Below are positions 31,472 through 39,930 of a stretch of DNA of 39,930 nucleotides, piece by piece. Below the pieces are notes generated by a model, which was not told the DNA's origin, did not search any database, and saw only the letters and a list, made by a program, of their open reading frames with translations. Origin of the DNA: Hyphomicrobiales bacterium (GTDB lineage: Bacteria; Pseudomonadota; Alphaproteobacteria; Rhizobiales; Rhizobiaceae); the NCBI GenBank assembly GCA_900472625.1, contig UCIT01000095.1, positions 1-39,930 on the forward strand, read 5' to 3'. The position numbers and the translations under genes were made by a program. Within the stretch, counting starts at the first letter, position 1. The number at the start of each line of letters is the position of its first letter.

Positions 31472-33712
31472 CTACTCGTAGAGGCGGCGCACCGTCGCAA
31501 CGCAATCGAGATCCGCAAGCTGCGCAAGCAATTGATTCAATTGACGAAGGTCCCAAACCTCGACATCAAGTGCCATCTCCGTGAAGTCCGTCGCGACCCT
31601 GACGGTGTTAAAGACACGGATGTTGACATCGACATCGGCCACGGTGCGCGCGAGCTTCGCCAGCGTACCCGGCTCGTTCAGCGCGTTGACCATGATGCGC
31701 GCCATGAAGCGCGATTTGTTAGCCTCGTCCAGATCCCAGCGCACATCGATCCAACGTTCCGGCTGTTCGTCGAAGCGCTGCAGCACCGGAGACTGGATCG
31801 GATAGATGGTGATGCCCTTGGCGTTCTCGGTGGTGTTGGTGATCCCGACGATACGATCACCGGGCACGGCGCCGGTGGAAGCGAACTGTACGTCGATGTT
31901 GCTGGATATGCCGCGGATCGGAACGCTTTCGGAATCCTCAAGCGCACCCGGATCCCCCTCGCCCGGCTTCTTCGCCTTGTCCGGAATCTTGAAGATCATG
32001 CCGGTGGCGCTGCGGACGTTGAACCAGCCGTCATCGCCCGTCGGCTTGGCCGTGATGCGTTCTTCCTGATGATCGGGATAGACGGCGCGCAGGACATCCA
32101 GCGACGACATTTCGCCGCGCCCGACGGAGGCGATCGCGTCTTCGACATCCTTCTGCCCGAGCCGGTGTAGCGCGGGCTTCATCGCTTCGCGCGAGAAGAT
32201 CTTGCCGGCGCGATCGAAGGTGCGCTCAAGAATGCGGTGACCGAGACCGGCATACTGCTTGCGGATCGCCATGCGCGTGGCGCGACGGATGGCGGCGCGC
32301 GCCTTGCCGGTGACGACGATCTCTTCCCATGCTGCCGGCGGCACCTGGACGCCGGAGCGAATGATTTCGACCTCGTCGCCGTTGGCAAGGCGCGTCACCA
32401 GCGGCATGATGCGGCCGTTGATCTTGGCGCCAACCGTGGTGTCGCCGATGTTGGTGTGCACGGCGTAGGCGAAATCGATGGGCGTCGCGCCGCGCGGCAG
32501 CGCGATCAGCTTGCCCTTCGGCGTGAAACAGAAAACCTGGTCCTGGAACAGCTCGAGCTTGGTGTGCTCCAGAAACTCTTCCGGGCTGTCGCCTTCGGCC
32601 AGCGCCTCGATGGTGTGGCGCAGCCATGAATAGGCATTGGATTCGCGCGAGAGGATTTCGCCATCGACATGCGAAGCGCCGTCCTTGTAGAGCGTATGCG
32701 CGGCAATGCCGAATTCGGCGATCTCGTGCATGCGCATGGTGCGAATCTGCAGTTCGATGCGCTGGCTGGACGGGCCGACGATGGTGGTGTGCAGCGAACG
32801 ATAGTCGTTCTGCTTCGGCGTCGAGATATAGTCCTTGAAGCGGCCAGGCACGACGCGCCAGCGCGTGTGGACAATGCCGAGACCGCGATAACAAGACGGG
32901 ATGTCGTCAACAATGATGCGGAATCCGTAGACGTCGGACAGCTGCTCGAAGGAAAGAGACTTCGACTGCATCTTTCGAAACACCGAGTAAGGCTTCTTCT
33001 GGCGCCCCTTGACGTGAACGTTGATCAGGCCGTTGGCGACGAGCAGATCGCGCAGTTCGGTCTCGATCTTCTTGACCAGCCCCTCGTTGCGCCGAGACAG
33101 TTCCTCAAGACGCTTGGTGACGGTGTCGTAGGCTTCCGGGTTGATGTGGCGGAAGGACAGGTCCTCCAGCTCCTCGCGCATGTCCTGCATACCCATGCGG
33201 CCGGCAAGCGGCGCATAGATGTCCATCGTCTCTTCTGAAATGCGGGCGCGCTTTTCCGGCGACATATGGTCGAGGGTGCGCATGTTGTGCAGGCGGTCGG
33301 CCAGCTTGACTAGGAGGACGCGCACGTCGTCGGAGATGGCCAGCAACAGTTTGCGCAGATTTTCGGCCTGCTTGGCCTTCTTGGTGACGAGATCGAGTTT
33401 CTTGATCTTCGTCAGGCCTTCCACGAGCCGGCCGATGTCCTCTCCGAACAGCTCGTCGATTTCAGCGCGGGTGGCGGTGGTGTCTTCGATGGTGTCATGG
33501 AGAAGTGCGACAGCGATCGTCGATTCGTCCAGATGCATGTCTGTCAGAATGGCGGCGACTTCGAGCGGATGGGAGATATAGGGGTCGCCGCTGGCCCGCT
33601 TCTGCTGGCCATGCTTCTGCATGGCATAGACATAGGCTTTGTTGAGCAGGGCTTCGTTGGCATCGGGCTTGTATTTCTGAACCCGCTCCACGAGCTCGTA
33701 CTGCCGCATCAT
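31472..33712 (-). CDS. rsh: Bifunctional (p)ppGpp synthetase/hydrolase Rsh
   Basis: This 746-residue RelA/SpoT homologue makes and degrades (p)ppGpp in the stringent response. In order: HD hydrolase domain with H72-D73 (LLHDTIEDT) and KLADRLHNMRTL; synthetase domain with YGFRIIVDD and DYRSLHTTI; TGS domain (FCFTPKGKLIALPRGATPIDFAYAVHT); C-terminal ACT domain. It appears to be the only such enzyme seen here, as usual in alphaproteobacteria. ATG 33712 and 33709 are adjacent. A terminator separates it from rpoZ upstream. Confidence 0.97.
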   Translation of the reverse strand: MMRQYELVERVQKYKPDANEALLNKAYVYAMQKHGQQKRASGDPYISHPLEVAAILTDMHLDESTIAVALLHDTIEDTTATRAEIDELFGEDIGRLVEGLTKIKKLDLVTKKAKQAENLRKLLLAISDDVRVLLVKLADRLHNMRTLDHMSPEKRARISEETMDIYAPLAGRMGMQDMREELEDLSFRHINPEAYDTVTKRLEELSRRNEGLVKKIETELRDLLVANGLINVHVKGRQKKPYSVFRKMQSKSLSFEQLSDVYGFRIIVDDIPSCYRGLGIVHTRWRVVPGRFKDYISTPKQNDYRSLHTTIVGPSSQRIELQIRTMRMHEIAEFGIAAHTLYKDGASHVDGEILSRESNAYSWLRHTIEALAEGDSPEEFLEHTKLELFQDQVFCFTPKGKLIALPRGATPIDFAYAVHTNIGDTTVGAKINGRIMPLVTRLANGDEVEIIRSGVQVPPAAWEEIVVTGKARAAIRRATRMAIRKQYAGLGHRILERTFDRAGKIFSREAMKPALHRLGQKDVEDAIASVGRGEMSSLDVLRAVYPDHQEERITAKPTGDDGWFNVRSATGMIFKIPDKAKKPGEGDPGALEDSESVPIRGISSNIDVQFASTGAVPGDRIVGITNTTENAKGITIYPIQSPVLQRFDEQPERWIDVRWDLDEANKSRFMARIMVNALNEPGTLAKLARTVADVDVNIRVFNTVRVATDFTEMALDVEVWDLRQLNQLLAQLADLDCVATVRRLYE

Positions 33713-33731
33713 CCCGAAGCCACTCCATTAC

Positions 33732-33763
33732 AAAAGAAAAGCGCGCCAATCACAGATTGGCGC
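33732..33763 (-). terminator. Strong intrinsic terminator between rpoZ and rsh
   Basis: GCGCCAATC 33743-33751 pairs perfectly with GATTGGCGC 33755-33763, with a 3-base loop; on the minus strand the stem is followed by TTTTCTTTT. Confidence 0.8.
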
Positions 33764-33812
33764 ACGTGATAATCAATCATATGCCGAAGCAATAATGGCG
33801 CAAGATTGACGA

Positions 33813-34208
33813 TTAGTAATCGTCGCTCTTTTCCGGCGGTACGAGACCCTCAATACCGGCCAGAAGCTCTTCTTCCGACATCTGGTCGAAGGTGACCGTC
33901 TCAGGCGCATCGTCCTGTTCTTCGCCATCGGCAGCAGCGGTGGCGATGAGGCTGGCCGGATCGGGCTCGGGCTCGTCGACTTCGACGTGCTTCTGCAGCG
34001 AATGGATCAGGTCTTCCTTCAGATCGTCAGGCGACAGCATTTCATCAGCGATCTCGCGAAGGGCGACCACCGGGTTCTTGTCGTTGTCGCGATCGATGGT
34101 GATCGAGGCGCCCTGGGAAATCAGCCGGGCACGGTGGCTGGCAAGCAGAACCAGCTCGAAGCGGTTCTCAACTTTGTCGATGCAATCTTCTACTGTGACA
34201 CGGGCCAT
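33813..34208 (-). CDS. rpoZ: RNA polymerase omega subunit
   Basis: This 131-residue omega subunit begins MARVTVEDCIDKVENRFELVLLASHRAR and contains NPVVALREIADE. The C-terminal half is an acidic tail typical of alphaproteobacterial omega. Omega assists polymerase assembly and, in enterobacteria, contributes to the ppGpp binding site, which fits its position in front of rsh. AAAGGA precedes the ATG. Confidence 0.96.
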   Translation of the reverse strand: MARVTVEDCIDKVENRFELVLLASHRARLISQGASITIDRDNDKNPVVALREIADEMLSPDDLKEDLIHSLQKHVEVDEPEPDPASLIATAAADGEEQDDAPETVTFDQMSEEELLAGIEGLVPPEKSDDY

Positions 34209-34245
34209 TGCCTGTCCTTTACGTCGGGATCTCGGGATTAGCACC

Positions 34246-34274
34246 GCGATACAATTAAAAGCGGGCGAATTCAA
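34246..34274 (-). promoter_or_regulatory. Candidate rpoZ promoter
   Basis: On the minus strand TTGAAT (34274-34269), 17 bases, then TATCGC (34251-34246), about 40 bases before the rpoZ ATG. Confidence 0.35.
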
Positions 34275-34348
34275 GTTTTTAGTGAAGCGGTTATGCGACA
34301 CCTGTGGGAAGCTTCTAATTTTAGAGGTTTCCACTAAAAGTTGCTTGG
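34272..34348. repeat. Nested, mutually exclusive inverted repeats
   Basis: One fold pairs 34304-34318 with 34321-34334 (14 pairs including two wobbles, one bulged G, 2-base loop). A second pairs TTTTAGTG 34277-34284 with CACTAAAA 34332-34339. They share the CAC at 34332-34334, so only one can form at a time. No T tract follows on either strand. Confidence 0.5.
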
Positions 34349-34490
34349 AATATATCGAATCCTGCCCTAAATCTCGTTTATATGAATAGTTCATAAAGTA
34401 AGAATTGTTCTGGATTTATCAGATAAGCCATTGTTTTAATGGATTATTTGACGTTAGCATTTTCGATAACTCCAAGTGGATTGGTACGCG

Positions 34491-35072
34491 ATGTTCGACC
34501 CGCGAGAAAAAATTGCTCTTTTTATTGATGGCGCCAACCTCTACGCGGCGTCCAAGAGTCTCGGCTTTGACATCGATTACCGCAAGCTTTTGAAAGCATT
34601 CCAGAAACGCGGCTACCTGCTGCGAGCCTACTATTACACGGCGCTGATCGAAGATCAGGAATATTCCTCGATCCGTCCGCTGATCGATTGGCTTGACTAC
34701 AACGGCTACAAGGTCGTGACCAAGCCCGCCAAGGAGTTCACGGACTCGATGGGTCGCCGCAAGATCAAGGGCAACATGGATATCGAGCTCGCGATCGATG
34801 CCATGGAGCAGTCCGAGACGGTCGATCACCTGGTGATTTTCTCGGGCGACGGCGACTTCACGACCTTGGTCGAAGCACTGCAGCGCCGAGGCCGGAAGGT
34901 TTCGATCATTTCGACGATGGCGACCCAGCCGCCGATGATTGCCGACGATCTTCGCCGGCAGGCCGACCACTTCATTGACCTGCTATCGCTGAAGAGCGAG
35001 ATCGGCCGCGACCCATCCGAGCGCCCTGCGCGCCCGACCGAGCCGGCAGCATCGAGCGATTTCGAGAACTGA
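34491..35072 (+). CDS. NYN-domain (LabA/DUF88-like) protein
   Basis: This 193-residue protein has a PIN-like NYN nuclease domain: IALFIDGANLYAA (first Asp), KIKGNMDIELAIDAM (second acidic site) and VIFSGDGDFTTLVEAL (third), followed by RGRKVSIIS. NYN proteins are predicted RNases. ATG 34491 begins the conserved MFDPREK; an earlier in-frame codon is not needed. The C-terminus is polar. It lies 282 bases from divergent rpoZ, in an AT-rich gap with inverted repeats. Confidence 0.9.
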   Translation: MFDPREKIALFIDGANLYAASKSLGFDIDYRKLLKAFQKRGYLLRAYYYTALIEDQEYSSIRPLIDWLDYNGYKVVTKPAKEFTDSMGRRKIKGNMDIELAIDAMEQSETVDHLVIFSGDGDFTTLVEALQRRGRKVSIISTMATQPPMIADDLRRQADHFIDLLSLKSEIGRDPSERPARPTEPAASSDFEN

Positions 35073-35094
35073 ACAGGACCCGCGTATCAACGAA

Positions 35095-35120
35095 CGAACC
35101 GCAGCAGACGCCGCGGTTCG
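35095..35120. terminator. Hairpin between NYN gene and smpB
   Basis: CGAACCGC 35095-35102 pairs with GCGGTTCG 35113-35120 between convergent genes; GGTTCT follows on the plus strand. Confidence 0.5.
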
Positions 35121-35130
35121 GTTCTAGCGA

Positions 35131-35610
35131 TCAGCCATTGTCCTTGAGCAGCCTGCTCTTCTGCCTGTTCCAATCACGTTCTTTTTCAGTCTGGCGCTTG
35201 TCATGGAGCTTCTTGCCCTTGGCGAGCGCCAGTTCCATTTTGGCGCGACCGCGGTCGTTGAAATAGATCTTCAACGGGATGAGCGTCATGCCTTCGCGGT
35301 TGATGCCGACGCGCAGACGATTGATCTCGCGACCGGATAGCAGAAGCTTGCGACGACGGCGCGGCTCGTGATTGAACCGGTTCGCCTGCAAATATTCGGG
35401 AAGATAGGAATTGATCAGCCAGATCTCGCCCTGCTCGTCAGATGCGTAGGACTCGGCGATGTTGGCCTTGCCCTCGCGCAGCGCCTTGACCTCGGTCCCC
35501 TTCAGCACGATGCCGGCTTCGTAGGTATCGATGATCTCGTAGTTGTAGCGCGCCTTGCGGTTTTCCGCGACGATCTTCTTGACGACGCGATCGCTGCCTT
35601 TGGGGGCCAT
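35131..35610 (-). CDS. smpB: SsrA-binding protein SmpB
   Basis: This 159-residue protein binds tmRNA and brings it to stalled ribosomes. Motifs include ENRKARYNYEI, AGIVLKGTEVKALREGKANI, and HEPRRRRKLLLSGREI, with a basic C-terminal tail (KLHDKRQTEKERDWNRQKSRLL) that enters the mRNA channel. ATG 35610 starts MAPKGSDR; an upstream in-frame codon at 35622 is unlikely. It follows dapA by 97 bases. Confidence 0.97.
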   Translation of the reverse strand: MAPKGSDRVVKKIVAENRKARYNYEIIDTYEAGIVLKGTEVKALREGKANIAESYASDEQGEIWLINSYLPEYLQANRFNHEPRRRRKLLLSGREINRLRVGINREGMTLIPLKIYFNDRGRAKMELALAKGKKLHDKRQTEKERDWNRQKSRLLKDNG

Positions 35611-35673
35611 GACAAATTCCAATTGCTCGGGGGCGCGATCTCCGCGCCCGCACTTCTTGCGCTTTATGTAGAG

Positions 35674-35701
35674 GCACGGCCCTGTTTTGTGAAGGCCGTG
35701 C
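35674..35701 (-). terminator. Hairpin after dapA
   Basis: GCACGGCC 35674-35681 pairs with GGCCGTGC 35694-35701, 7 bases past the dapA stop. The downstream minus-strand sequence is not T-rich, so readthrough into smpB is possible. Confidence 0.45.
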
Positions 35702-35707
35702 TTGACA

Positions 35708-36592
35708 TCAGTTCAACAGGCCTGCGTGACGCAGCGCTTCGTCGAGCGACGCCTCGGTGCTGGTTTCCAGCGACGAGACCAGCGGCGAGCGAACCGTGCG
35801 GTTCATGCCGCGGATTTTGGAAAGCCCGTACTTGGCGCCACAGAGGCCCGGCTCCAGGAAGATCGCCTTGTGAAGCGGCATCAGCCGATCCTGATATTCG
35901 AGCGCCGCGGCATAATCACCGGCAAGCGTCGCTGCCTGGAATTCGGCACAGAGGCGCGGCGCGACATTGGCGGTGACCGAAATGCAGCCCATACCGCCGT
36001 GTGCGTTGAAGCCGAGCGCTGTCGCATCTTCGCCAGAGAGCTGGCGGAAATCCTTGCCACAGGTGATGCGCTGTTCGGAGACGCGCTCGATCTTGCCGGT
36101 GGCATCCTTGACACCGACGATGTTGGAATAGGTTCTGGCGAGCGCACCCATCGTTTCCGGTGTCATGTCGATGACCGAACGGCCCGGAATATTGTAGATG
36201 TAGATCGGCAGCTTGATGGCCTCGGCAACGGCCGCGAAATGGGCGAACAGGCCCTTCTGCGTCGGCTTGTTGTAATAAGGCGTGACAACCAGCACGGCAT
36301 CGGCACCGGCCTTTTGCGCATGCTGGGCAAGCTCGACCGCTTCACGCGTGTTGTTCGATCCGGCGCCGGCCATAACGGGAACACGCTTGGCCGCAGCCTC
36401 GATACAGAGCTCGACAACCCGCTTGTGCTCGGCATGCGACAGGGTCGGCGATTCGCCCGTCGTTCCAACCGGAACGAGACCGCTGCTGCCTTCCTTGATC
36501 TGCCAATCGACATGACCGGCAAAGGCAGCCTCATCGACGAGGCCGGCATCGGTGAAAGGGGTGACGAGTGCGGGAATGGATCCCTGGAACAT
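35708..36592 (-). CDS. dapA: 4-hydroxy-tetrahydrodipicolinate synthase
   Basis: This 294-residue aldolase condenses pyruvate with aspartate semialdehyde, the first step to diaminopimelate and lysine. Diagnostic segments are GSIPALVTPF, VGTTGESPTLSHAEH, VTPYYNKPTQKGL (catalytic Tyr), IYNIPGRS and the Schiff-base Lys in IVGVKDATGK. ATG 36592 has AAGGAG upstream; the open frame extends to 36718 without support. Confidence 0.96.
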   Translation of the reverse strand: MFQGSIPALVTPFTDAGLVDEAAFAGHVDWQIKEGSSGLVPVGTTGESPTLSHAEHKRVVELCIEAAAKRVPVMAGAGSNNTREAVELAQHAQKAGADAVLVVTPYYNKPTQKGLFAHFAAVAEAIKLPIYIYNIPGRSVIDMTPETMGALARTYSNIVGVKDATGKIERVSEQRITCGKDFRQLSGEDATALGFNAHGGMGCISVTANVAPRLCAEFQAATLAGDYAAALEYQDRLMPLHKAIFLEPGLCGAKYGLSKIRGMNRTVRSPLVSSLETSTEASLDEALRHAGLLN

Positions 36593-36653
36593 GCAGAACT
36601 CCTTACGACCGCAATCCATGCTTCGGCCGCATTCCTTGAATATGAGGAGCGCA

Positions 36654-36682
36654 CCATAGTGCGGTGAAAACGCTCCGACAAG
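36654..36682 (-). promoter_or_regulatory. Candidate dapA promoter
   Basis: On the minus strand CTTGTC (36682-36677), 17 bases, then CTATGG (36659-36654), near the rhizobial CTTGAC-N17-CTATAT form. The leader would be about 55 bases. Confidence 0.45.
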
Positions 36683-36730
36683 CATGCACATCTCCGTTGC
36701 AACAAATTCCGATAGCAAATGTGAATGAAA

Positions 36731-36759
36731 TTGAAGGGCTTCGGTAAGGTTTCGTTAAT
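36731..36759 (+). promoter_or_regulatory. Candidate promoter of lytic transglycosylase gene
   Basis: TTGAAG 36731-36736, 17 bases, then GTTAAT 36754-36759. Transcription would start near 36766, after the ATG at 36760, which supports the start at 36808. GTAA-N7-TTAA at 36744-36758 also resembles a CtrA box with one mismatch. Confidence 0.4.
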
Positions 36760-36807
36760 ATGCGTCCCAGCAAATGGACGGACGTGTTTCCACTGCGAGT
36801 CCCACCC

Positions 36808-38883
36808 ATGAAGAAAGCTGTTCTGACCCTGTCTGCGCTCGGCCTGACCGTCGCCGTGTGGAACAGCTTCGCCGCGCCGCTACCAAGCGCCGATGTGCCC
36901 GTCCCCGACGTGAGGCCGCTGGGTTTCGTGCCGCAGACCTCAATGCCGGCCTCGATGATCACAGGCGCCATCCCGCGCAGTCAATCCGTAGCACCCGTCA
37001 ACAGCGCTCTCAAATCCGGCCTGGATGCCCTCTCTGCCAAAGACCCGATGCAGGCGATTTCGGTGCGTGACGGGATGCCTGCAGGTACGCTGGATCGGCA
37101 TATCCTGACATGGGCAGTCGCCGTTTCCGGGCAGAAGGGCGTGCCTTCCGTGGAGATCGCCACCGCCGCGCGCGAACTGCAGGGTTGGCCGGGGCTTGCG
37201 AAACTGCGCCTCTATTCCGAGCGCGCGCTCTATGACGAAAACCCCTCGCCCGGCGCCGTGCTGGCGGCATTCGGCGAGACGGCGCCGGAGACGACATCGG
37301 GCGCGATGATCCTGTCGCGTGCGCTTGTGGCGACCGGCAAGCAGGCACAAGCCGCGAAATACATCCGCAAGATCTGGCGCGGCGAGGCTTTGGACACGGC
37401 GACGGAGGACAAGATCCTCGCCGAATTCGCCGGGCTACTGACCGTTGCCGATCACAAGGCGCGCATGGAATACCTGATGTACCGCAACCGCACGGAACAG
37501 GCGAAGCGCTTCGGCGATCTCGGGCAGGCGCAGTCACTCTACAAGGCTTGGGAGGCTGTCTCCAACAAGGCTCCGAACGCCGGCGCGCTGCTGGCCGGCG
37601 TCGATGGCAAATGGAACGGCGATCCGGGCTATCTCTTCGCGCGCATCGAATATCTCCGTAAACAGGAAAAATATGCCGAGGCGGCAAAGCTGCTGCAGCA
37701 GATGCCGCGCGATCGCGACGAACTGGTCAATGCAGGCGAATGGTGGAACGAGCAGCGAATCGTCAGCCGCGGCCTGGTCGATCAGGGTCAGTTCAAGGCG
37801 GCTTACGGCATCGTTTCCAAATATGCGGCGACAACGCCGTCCGACATCGTCGAGGCGGAGTTCCACGCGGGCTGGTACGCCCTGCGCGGGTTGCAGGATG
37901 CTACGACCGCGCAGAACCACTTCCGCAAGATCCTGGAATTCTCGAACGGCCCGATCTCGGTGTCGCGCGCATGGTATTGGATGGGGCGTTCGGCGGAAGC
38001 CGGCGGCCCGGGCAAGGCGGCCGAATTCTATGCCAAGGCCGCGAGCTATCCGACGACGTTCTATGGCCAGTTGGCCGGCGAAAAGCTTGGCCGCAAGGCC
38101 ATCAATGTCAGCTACCCCTCGCCGACTCCGGTCGATCGACAGCGCTATACCGCACGCGAAGCGGTGCAGGCGATCGCGCGGCTCGACGCCGCCGGCCACG
38201 GCTGGCGTGCCAGCGCACTTTATATCGCGCTCGGCGAGCAGATGCAGAGCCCCGGCGAACTGGCGATTCTCAGTGCCCAGGCCGAGCGGTCCGGTGACCA
38301 CCATCTGTCGCTGCAGATCGGCAAGAGCGCCTACGCGCGCGGCATCGATGTGGCGGCGCTGGCCTTCCCGATCGGCGTCATTCCCGGCACTGCCAACATT
38401 TCAGGCTCAGGCAAGGCGCTCGCCTATGCGATTGCGCGGCAGGAAAGCGCCTTCAACCCGACCGCGGTCTCGGTCGCCGATGCGCGCGGCCTCCTGCAGA
38501 TTCTCCCGGGCACCGCCAAGGCCGTGGCCAAGCGGCACAACATCACCTATTCCAAGGACAAGCTGACGGCGGATGCCGGCTATAATGCGACGCTTGGCGC
38601 ACATTATCTCGGTGAGCAGATCGACGCCTTCGGCGGTTCCTACATCATGACATTCATCGCCTACAATGCCGGGCCGAAGCGCGTTCCGGAATGGATCGAC
38701 CGCTATGGTGATCCGCGCGGCAAGTCTATCGACGCCGTCGTCGACTGGATCGAGCGCATCCCCTTCCCCGAGACGCGGAACTATGTGCAGCGGGTGATTG
38801 AGAACTATGAAGTGTACAAGGCAAGGTTGGGTCAGCCCGCCGATATCGAGCGCGACCTGATCGGAGGCCGCTCCTCGTCCTGA
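36808..38883 (+). CDS. Soluble lytic murein transglycosylase (Slt70-like)
   Basis: This 691-residue periplasmic enzyme cleaves peptidoglycan glycan strands to 1,6-anhydro-muropeptides. A signal peptide (KKAVLTLSALGLTVAVWNSFAAP) is followed by a long helical superhelix region (about 80-510) and a C-terminal GH23 domain with catalytic Glu546 in RQESAFNP, GLLQILPGTAK, and FIAYNAGPKRVPEW. An in-frame ATG at 36760 would add 16 residues, but the promoter and the signal peptide favour 36808; its ribosome-binding site is weak. Confidence 0.92.
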   Translation: MKKAVLTLSALGLTVAVWNSFAAPLPSADVPVPDVRPLGFVPQTSMPASMITGAIPRSQSVAPVNSALKSGLDALSAKDPMQAISVRDGMPAGTLDRHILTWAVAVSGQKGVPSVEIATAARELQGWPGLAKLRLYSERALYDENPSPGAVLAAFGETAPETTSGAMILSRALVATGKQAQAAKYIRKIWRGEALDTATEDKILAEFAGLLTVADHKARMEYLMYRNRTEQAKRFGDLGQAQSLYKAWEAVSNKAPNAGALLAGVDGKWNGDPGYLFARIEYLRKQEKYAEAAKLLQQMPRDRDELVNAGEWWNEQRIVSRGLVDQGQFKAAYGIVSKYAATTPSDIVEAEFHAGWYALRGLQDATTAQNHFRKILEFSNGPISVSRAWYWMGRSAEAGGPGKAAEFYAKAASYPTTFYGQLAGEKLGRKAINVSYPSPTPVDRQRYTAREAVQAIARLDAAGHGWRASALYIALGEQMQSPGELAILSAQAERSGDHHLSLQIGKSAYARGIDVAALAFPIGVIPGTANISGSGKALAYAIARQESAFNPTAVSVADARGLLQILPGTAKAVAKRHNITYSKDKLTADAGYNATLGAHYLGEQIDAFGGSYIMTFIAYNAGPKRVPEWIDRYGDPRGKSIDAVVDWIERIPFPETRNYVQRVIENYEVYKARLGQPADIERDLIGGRSSS

Positions 38884-38945
38884 TGGATGTTTGTGGCTTT
38901 TGCCGCTGACCGTTACACTCCTTCGGCAGCAGCGAGGCGTGCCGC

Positions 38946-39839
38946 ATGTGCGAACCGGACGGGCAGGCATTTTCTGAAAGGATGTTTGCCGCCGAAGACG
39001 GCCTGCATCTCCACCTCCGGGACTATCACCCGGGTCTTGATGCAACCGGGTCTCGACTCCCGGTCATCGGCCTCGCCGGCCTGACGCGCAACGCGCGCGA
39101 TTTCCATCAGCTGGCATTGATTCTCTCACAGGATGCTGGAACCCCAAGGCGGGTCATTGCGCTGGACTACCGGGGCCGAGGCCTCTCCGACCGTGATGAC
39201 AACAAGGCGAACTACAACATTCTCGTCGAAGCTCAAGACGTGATCCATGTTTGCGCTGGTCTTGGCGTCGATCGGGCCATCTTCATCGGCACTTCACGCG
39301 GCGGGCTGATTCTTCATATGCTTGCGGCAATCAAGCCGGATCTACTCGCTGCGGTCGTTTTCAACGACATCGGCCCGGTGATCGAGGCCAAGGGTTTGAT
39401 GCAGATCCGCGACGACCTCAATTCCGCGATACCACCACGAGACTGGGACGACGCCGCCCGGATGCTGCAGGCGCGTCATGGTGCGGACTTCCCTGCCCTC
39501 AGTGAACAGGACTGGGCCGAGATGGCTAATGCGATCTACCGGGAGATTGACCGCAGGATTATCGCGGATGTCGATCCGGCTATTGCTGCGCAGTTGATGA
39601 CGATCGATTTCGAGAAGCCGCTGCCGGATCTGTGGAGCCAGTTCGACGCTCTCGCCGGCGTGCCGATGATGGTGATACGCGGCGAGAATTCGGCGCTGCT
39701 ATCGGAGACAACAGTCGAAGAGATGGTGGCGAGGCATCCCGCTGCGAAGCGGGTCTTGGCACGGGAACAGGGCCATCCACCGTTGCTTCACCTTCAGCCG
39801 ATGACCAATGAGATCATGTCGTTTCTGGCTTCCGTCTGA
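38946..39839 (+). CDS. Alpha/beta hydrolase
   Basis: This 297-residue protein has the alpha/beta-hydrolase order: GLAGLTRNARDFHQLA, ALDYRGRGLSDRD, nucleophile elbow GTSRGG, acidic residue in VIRGENSALLS, and a C-terminal His in EQGHPPLLH. The substrate is unknown. GAGGCG lies shortly before ATG 38946. It follows the transglycosylase gene by 62 bases. The remaining 91 bases of the window show no further gene. Confidence 0.87.
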   Translation: MCEPDGQAFSERMFAAEDGLHLHLRDYHPGLDATGSRLPVIGLAGLTRNARDFHQLALILSQDAGTPRRVIALDYRGRGLSDRDDNKANYNILVEAQDVIHVCAGLGVDRAIFIGTSRGGLILHMLAAIKPDLLAAVVFNDIGPVIEAKGLMQIRDDLNSAIPPRDWDDAARMLQARHGADFPALSEQDWAEMANAIYREIDRRIIADVDPAIAAQLMTIDFEKPLPDLWSQFDALAGVPMMVIRGENSALLSETTVEEMVARHPAAKRVLAREQGHPPLLHLQPMTNEIMSFLASV

Positions 39840-39930
39840 CAAAGACGGCGAAACATCATCAGACCACTTTCCGGAGCTGACGATTATCAGAAACTCGACG
39901 CACCTACCGCCGCGACAAAAATATGGCCTA

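Noticed and set aside
34436..34453. TTAA-N7-TTTG near the NYN gene as a CtrA box
   Set aside because: The second half site does not match; only the first TTAA fits.
36593..36718. 42-residue N-terminal extension of DapA
   Set aside because: DapA proteins start at MFQGSIPAL; AAGGAG precedes ATG 36592 and the promoter candidate lies inside the extension.

Overview
The window reads as core chromosome of an alphaproteobacterium of the order Hyphomicrobiales, most likely a member of the Rhizobiaceae (Rhizobium/Agrobacterium/Ensifer type). The grounds are GC-rich coding with rhizobial-looking protein sequences, the acpS / lepB-rnc-era / recO neighbourhood, a single long Rsh enzyme, a DUF3563 microprotein, phosphatidylserine synthase/decarboxylase next to an ATM1-type exporter, and two rhizobial-style palindromic intergenic repeats. 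No rRNA, tRNA, CRISPR array, prophage, transposase or plasmid function was seen. The assignment is by recognition only, without database searches.

Layout. 1-2837: a truncated palindromic repeat, a DUF559 nuclease-like gene, three tandem GFA-family zinc-binding paralogues and a prolyl aminopeptidase, chained by 4-base stop/start overlaps. 2854-3014: a complete palindromic repeat. 3065-9367: cimA-type synthase, PCMT-like methyltransferase (-), RarD permease, LOG-family protein (-), and a large LysM/Ig-like anchored protein. 9572-13452: ATM1-type ABC exporter, psd-pssA phospholipid pair, and a 46-residue microprotein. 13453-15239 (-): LysE-type exporter, YedK/HMCES-type protein and YnfA-type membrane protein. 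15332-20259 (+): Nudix hydrolase, TIGR02301 protein, two unknowns (one behind a perfect CtrA-type box), a translationally coupled YgfZ / HD hydrolase / tyrosine-phosphatase run, and an MscS channel. 20313-21265 (-): sodC and a single-EF-hand small protein. 21266-21727 is an AT-rich divergent region with a perfect and a near-perfect CtrA-type box and a GANTC site. 21728-25151 (+): PAS-GGDEF-EAL protein, HD hydrolase and MOSC protein.

25156-34208 is almost entirely minus strand. Reading in the direction of transcription it runs rpoZ, rsh, a DUF3563 microprotein, DUF2062 protein, acpS, lepB-rnc-era, then a compact regulatory run (Crp/Fnr protein, unknown 77-residue ORF, single-domain response regulator), then recO. 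34491-39839: NYN-domain protein (+), smpB and dapA (-), a soluble lytic transglycosylase (+) and an alpha/beta hydrolase (+).

How the genes work together: most are housekeeping, covering envelope phospholipids (psd, pssA), the stringent response (rsh, rpoZ), RNA and ribosome quality control (rnc, era, smpB), secretion (lepB), acyl carrier activation (acpS), lysine and wall precursors (dapA) and wall turnover (slt, LysM protein). I found no clear new defence or mobile system. The strongest leads are regulatory: CtrA-type boxes in front of an EF-hand/c-di-GMP gene pair and of an unknown small protein; the Crp-unknown ORF-response regulator run with a hairpin in its leader; the DUF559 gene starting at the edge of a repeat; and small genes that conventional length cut-offs miss.
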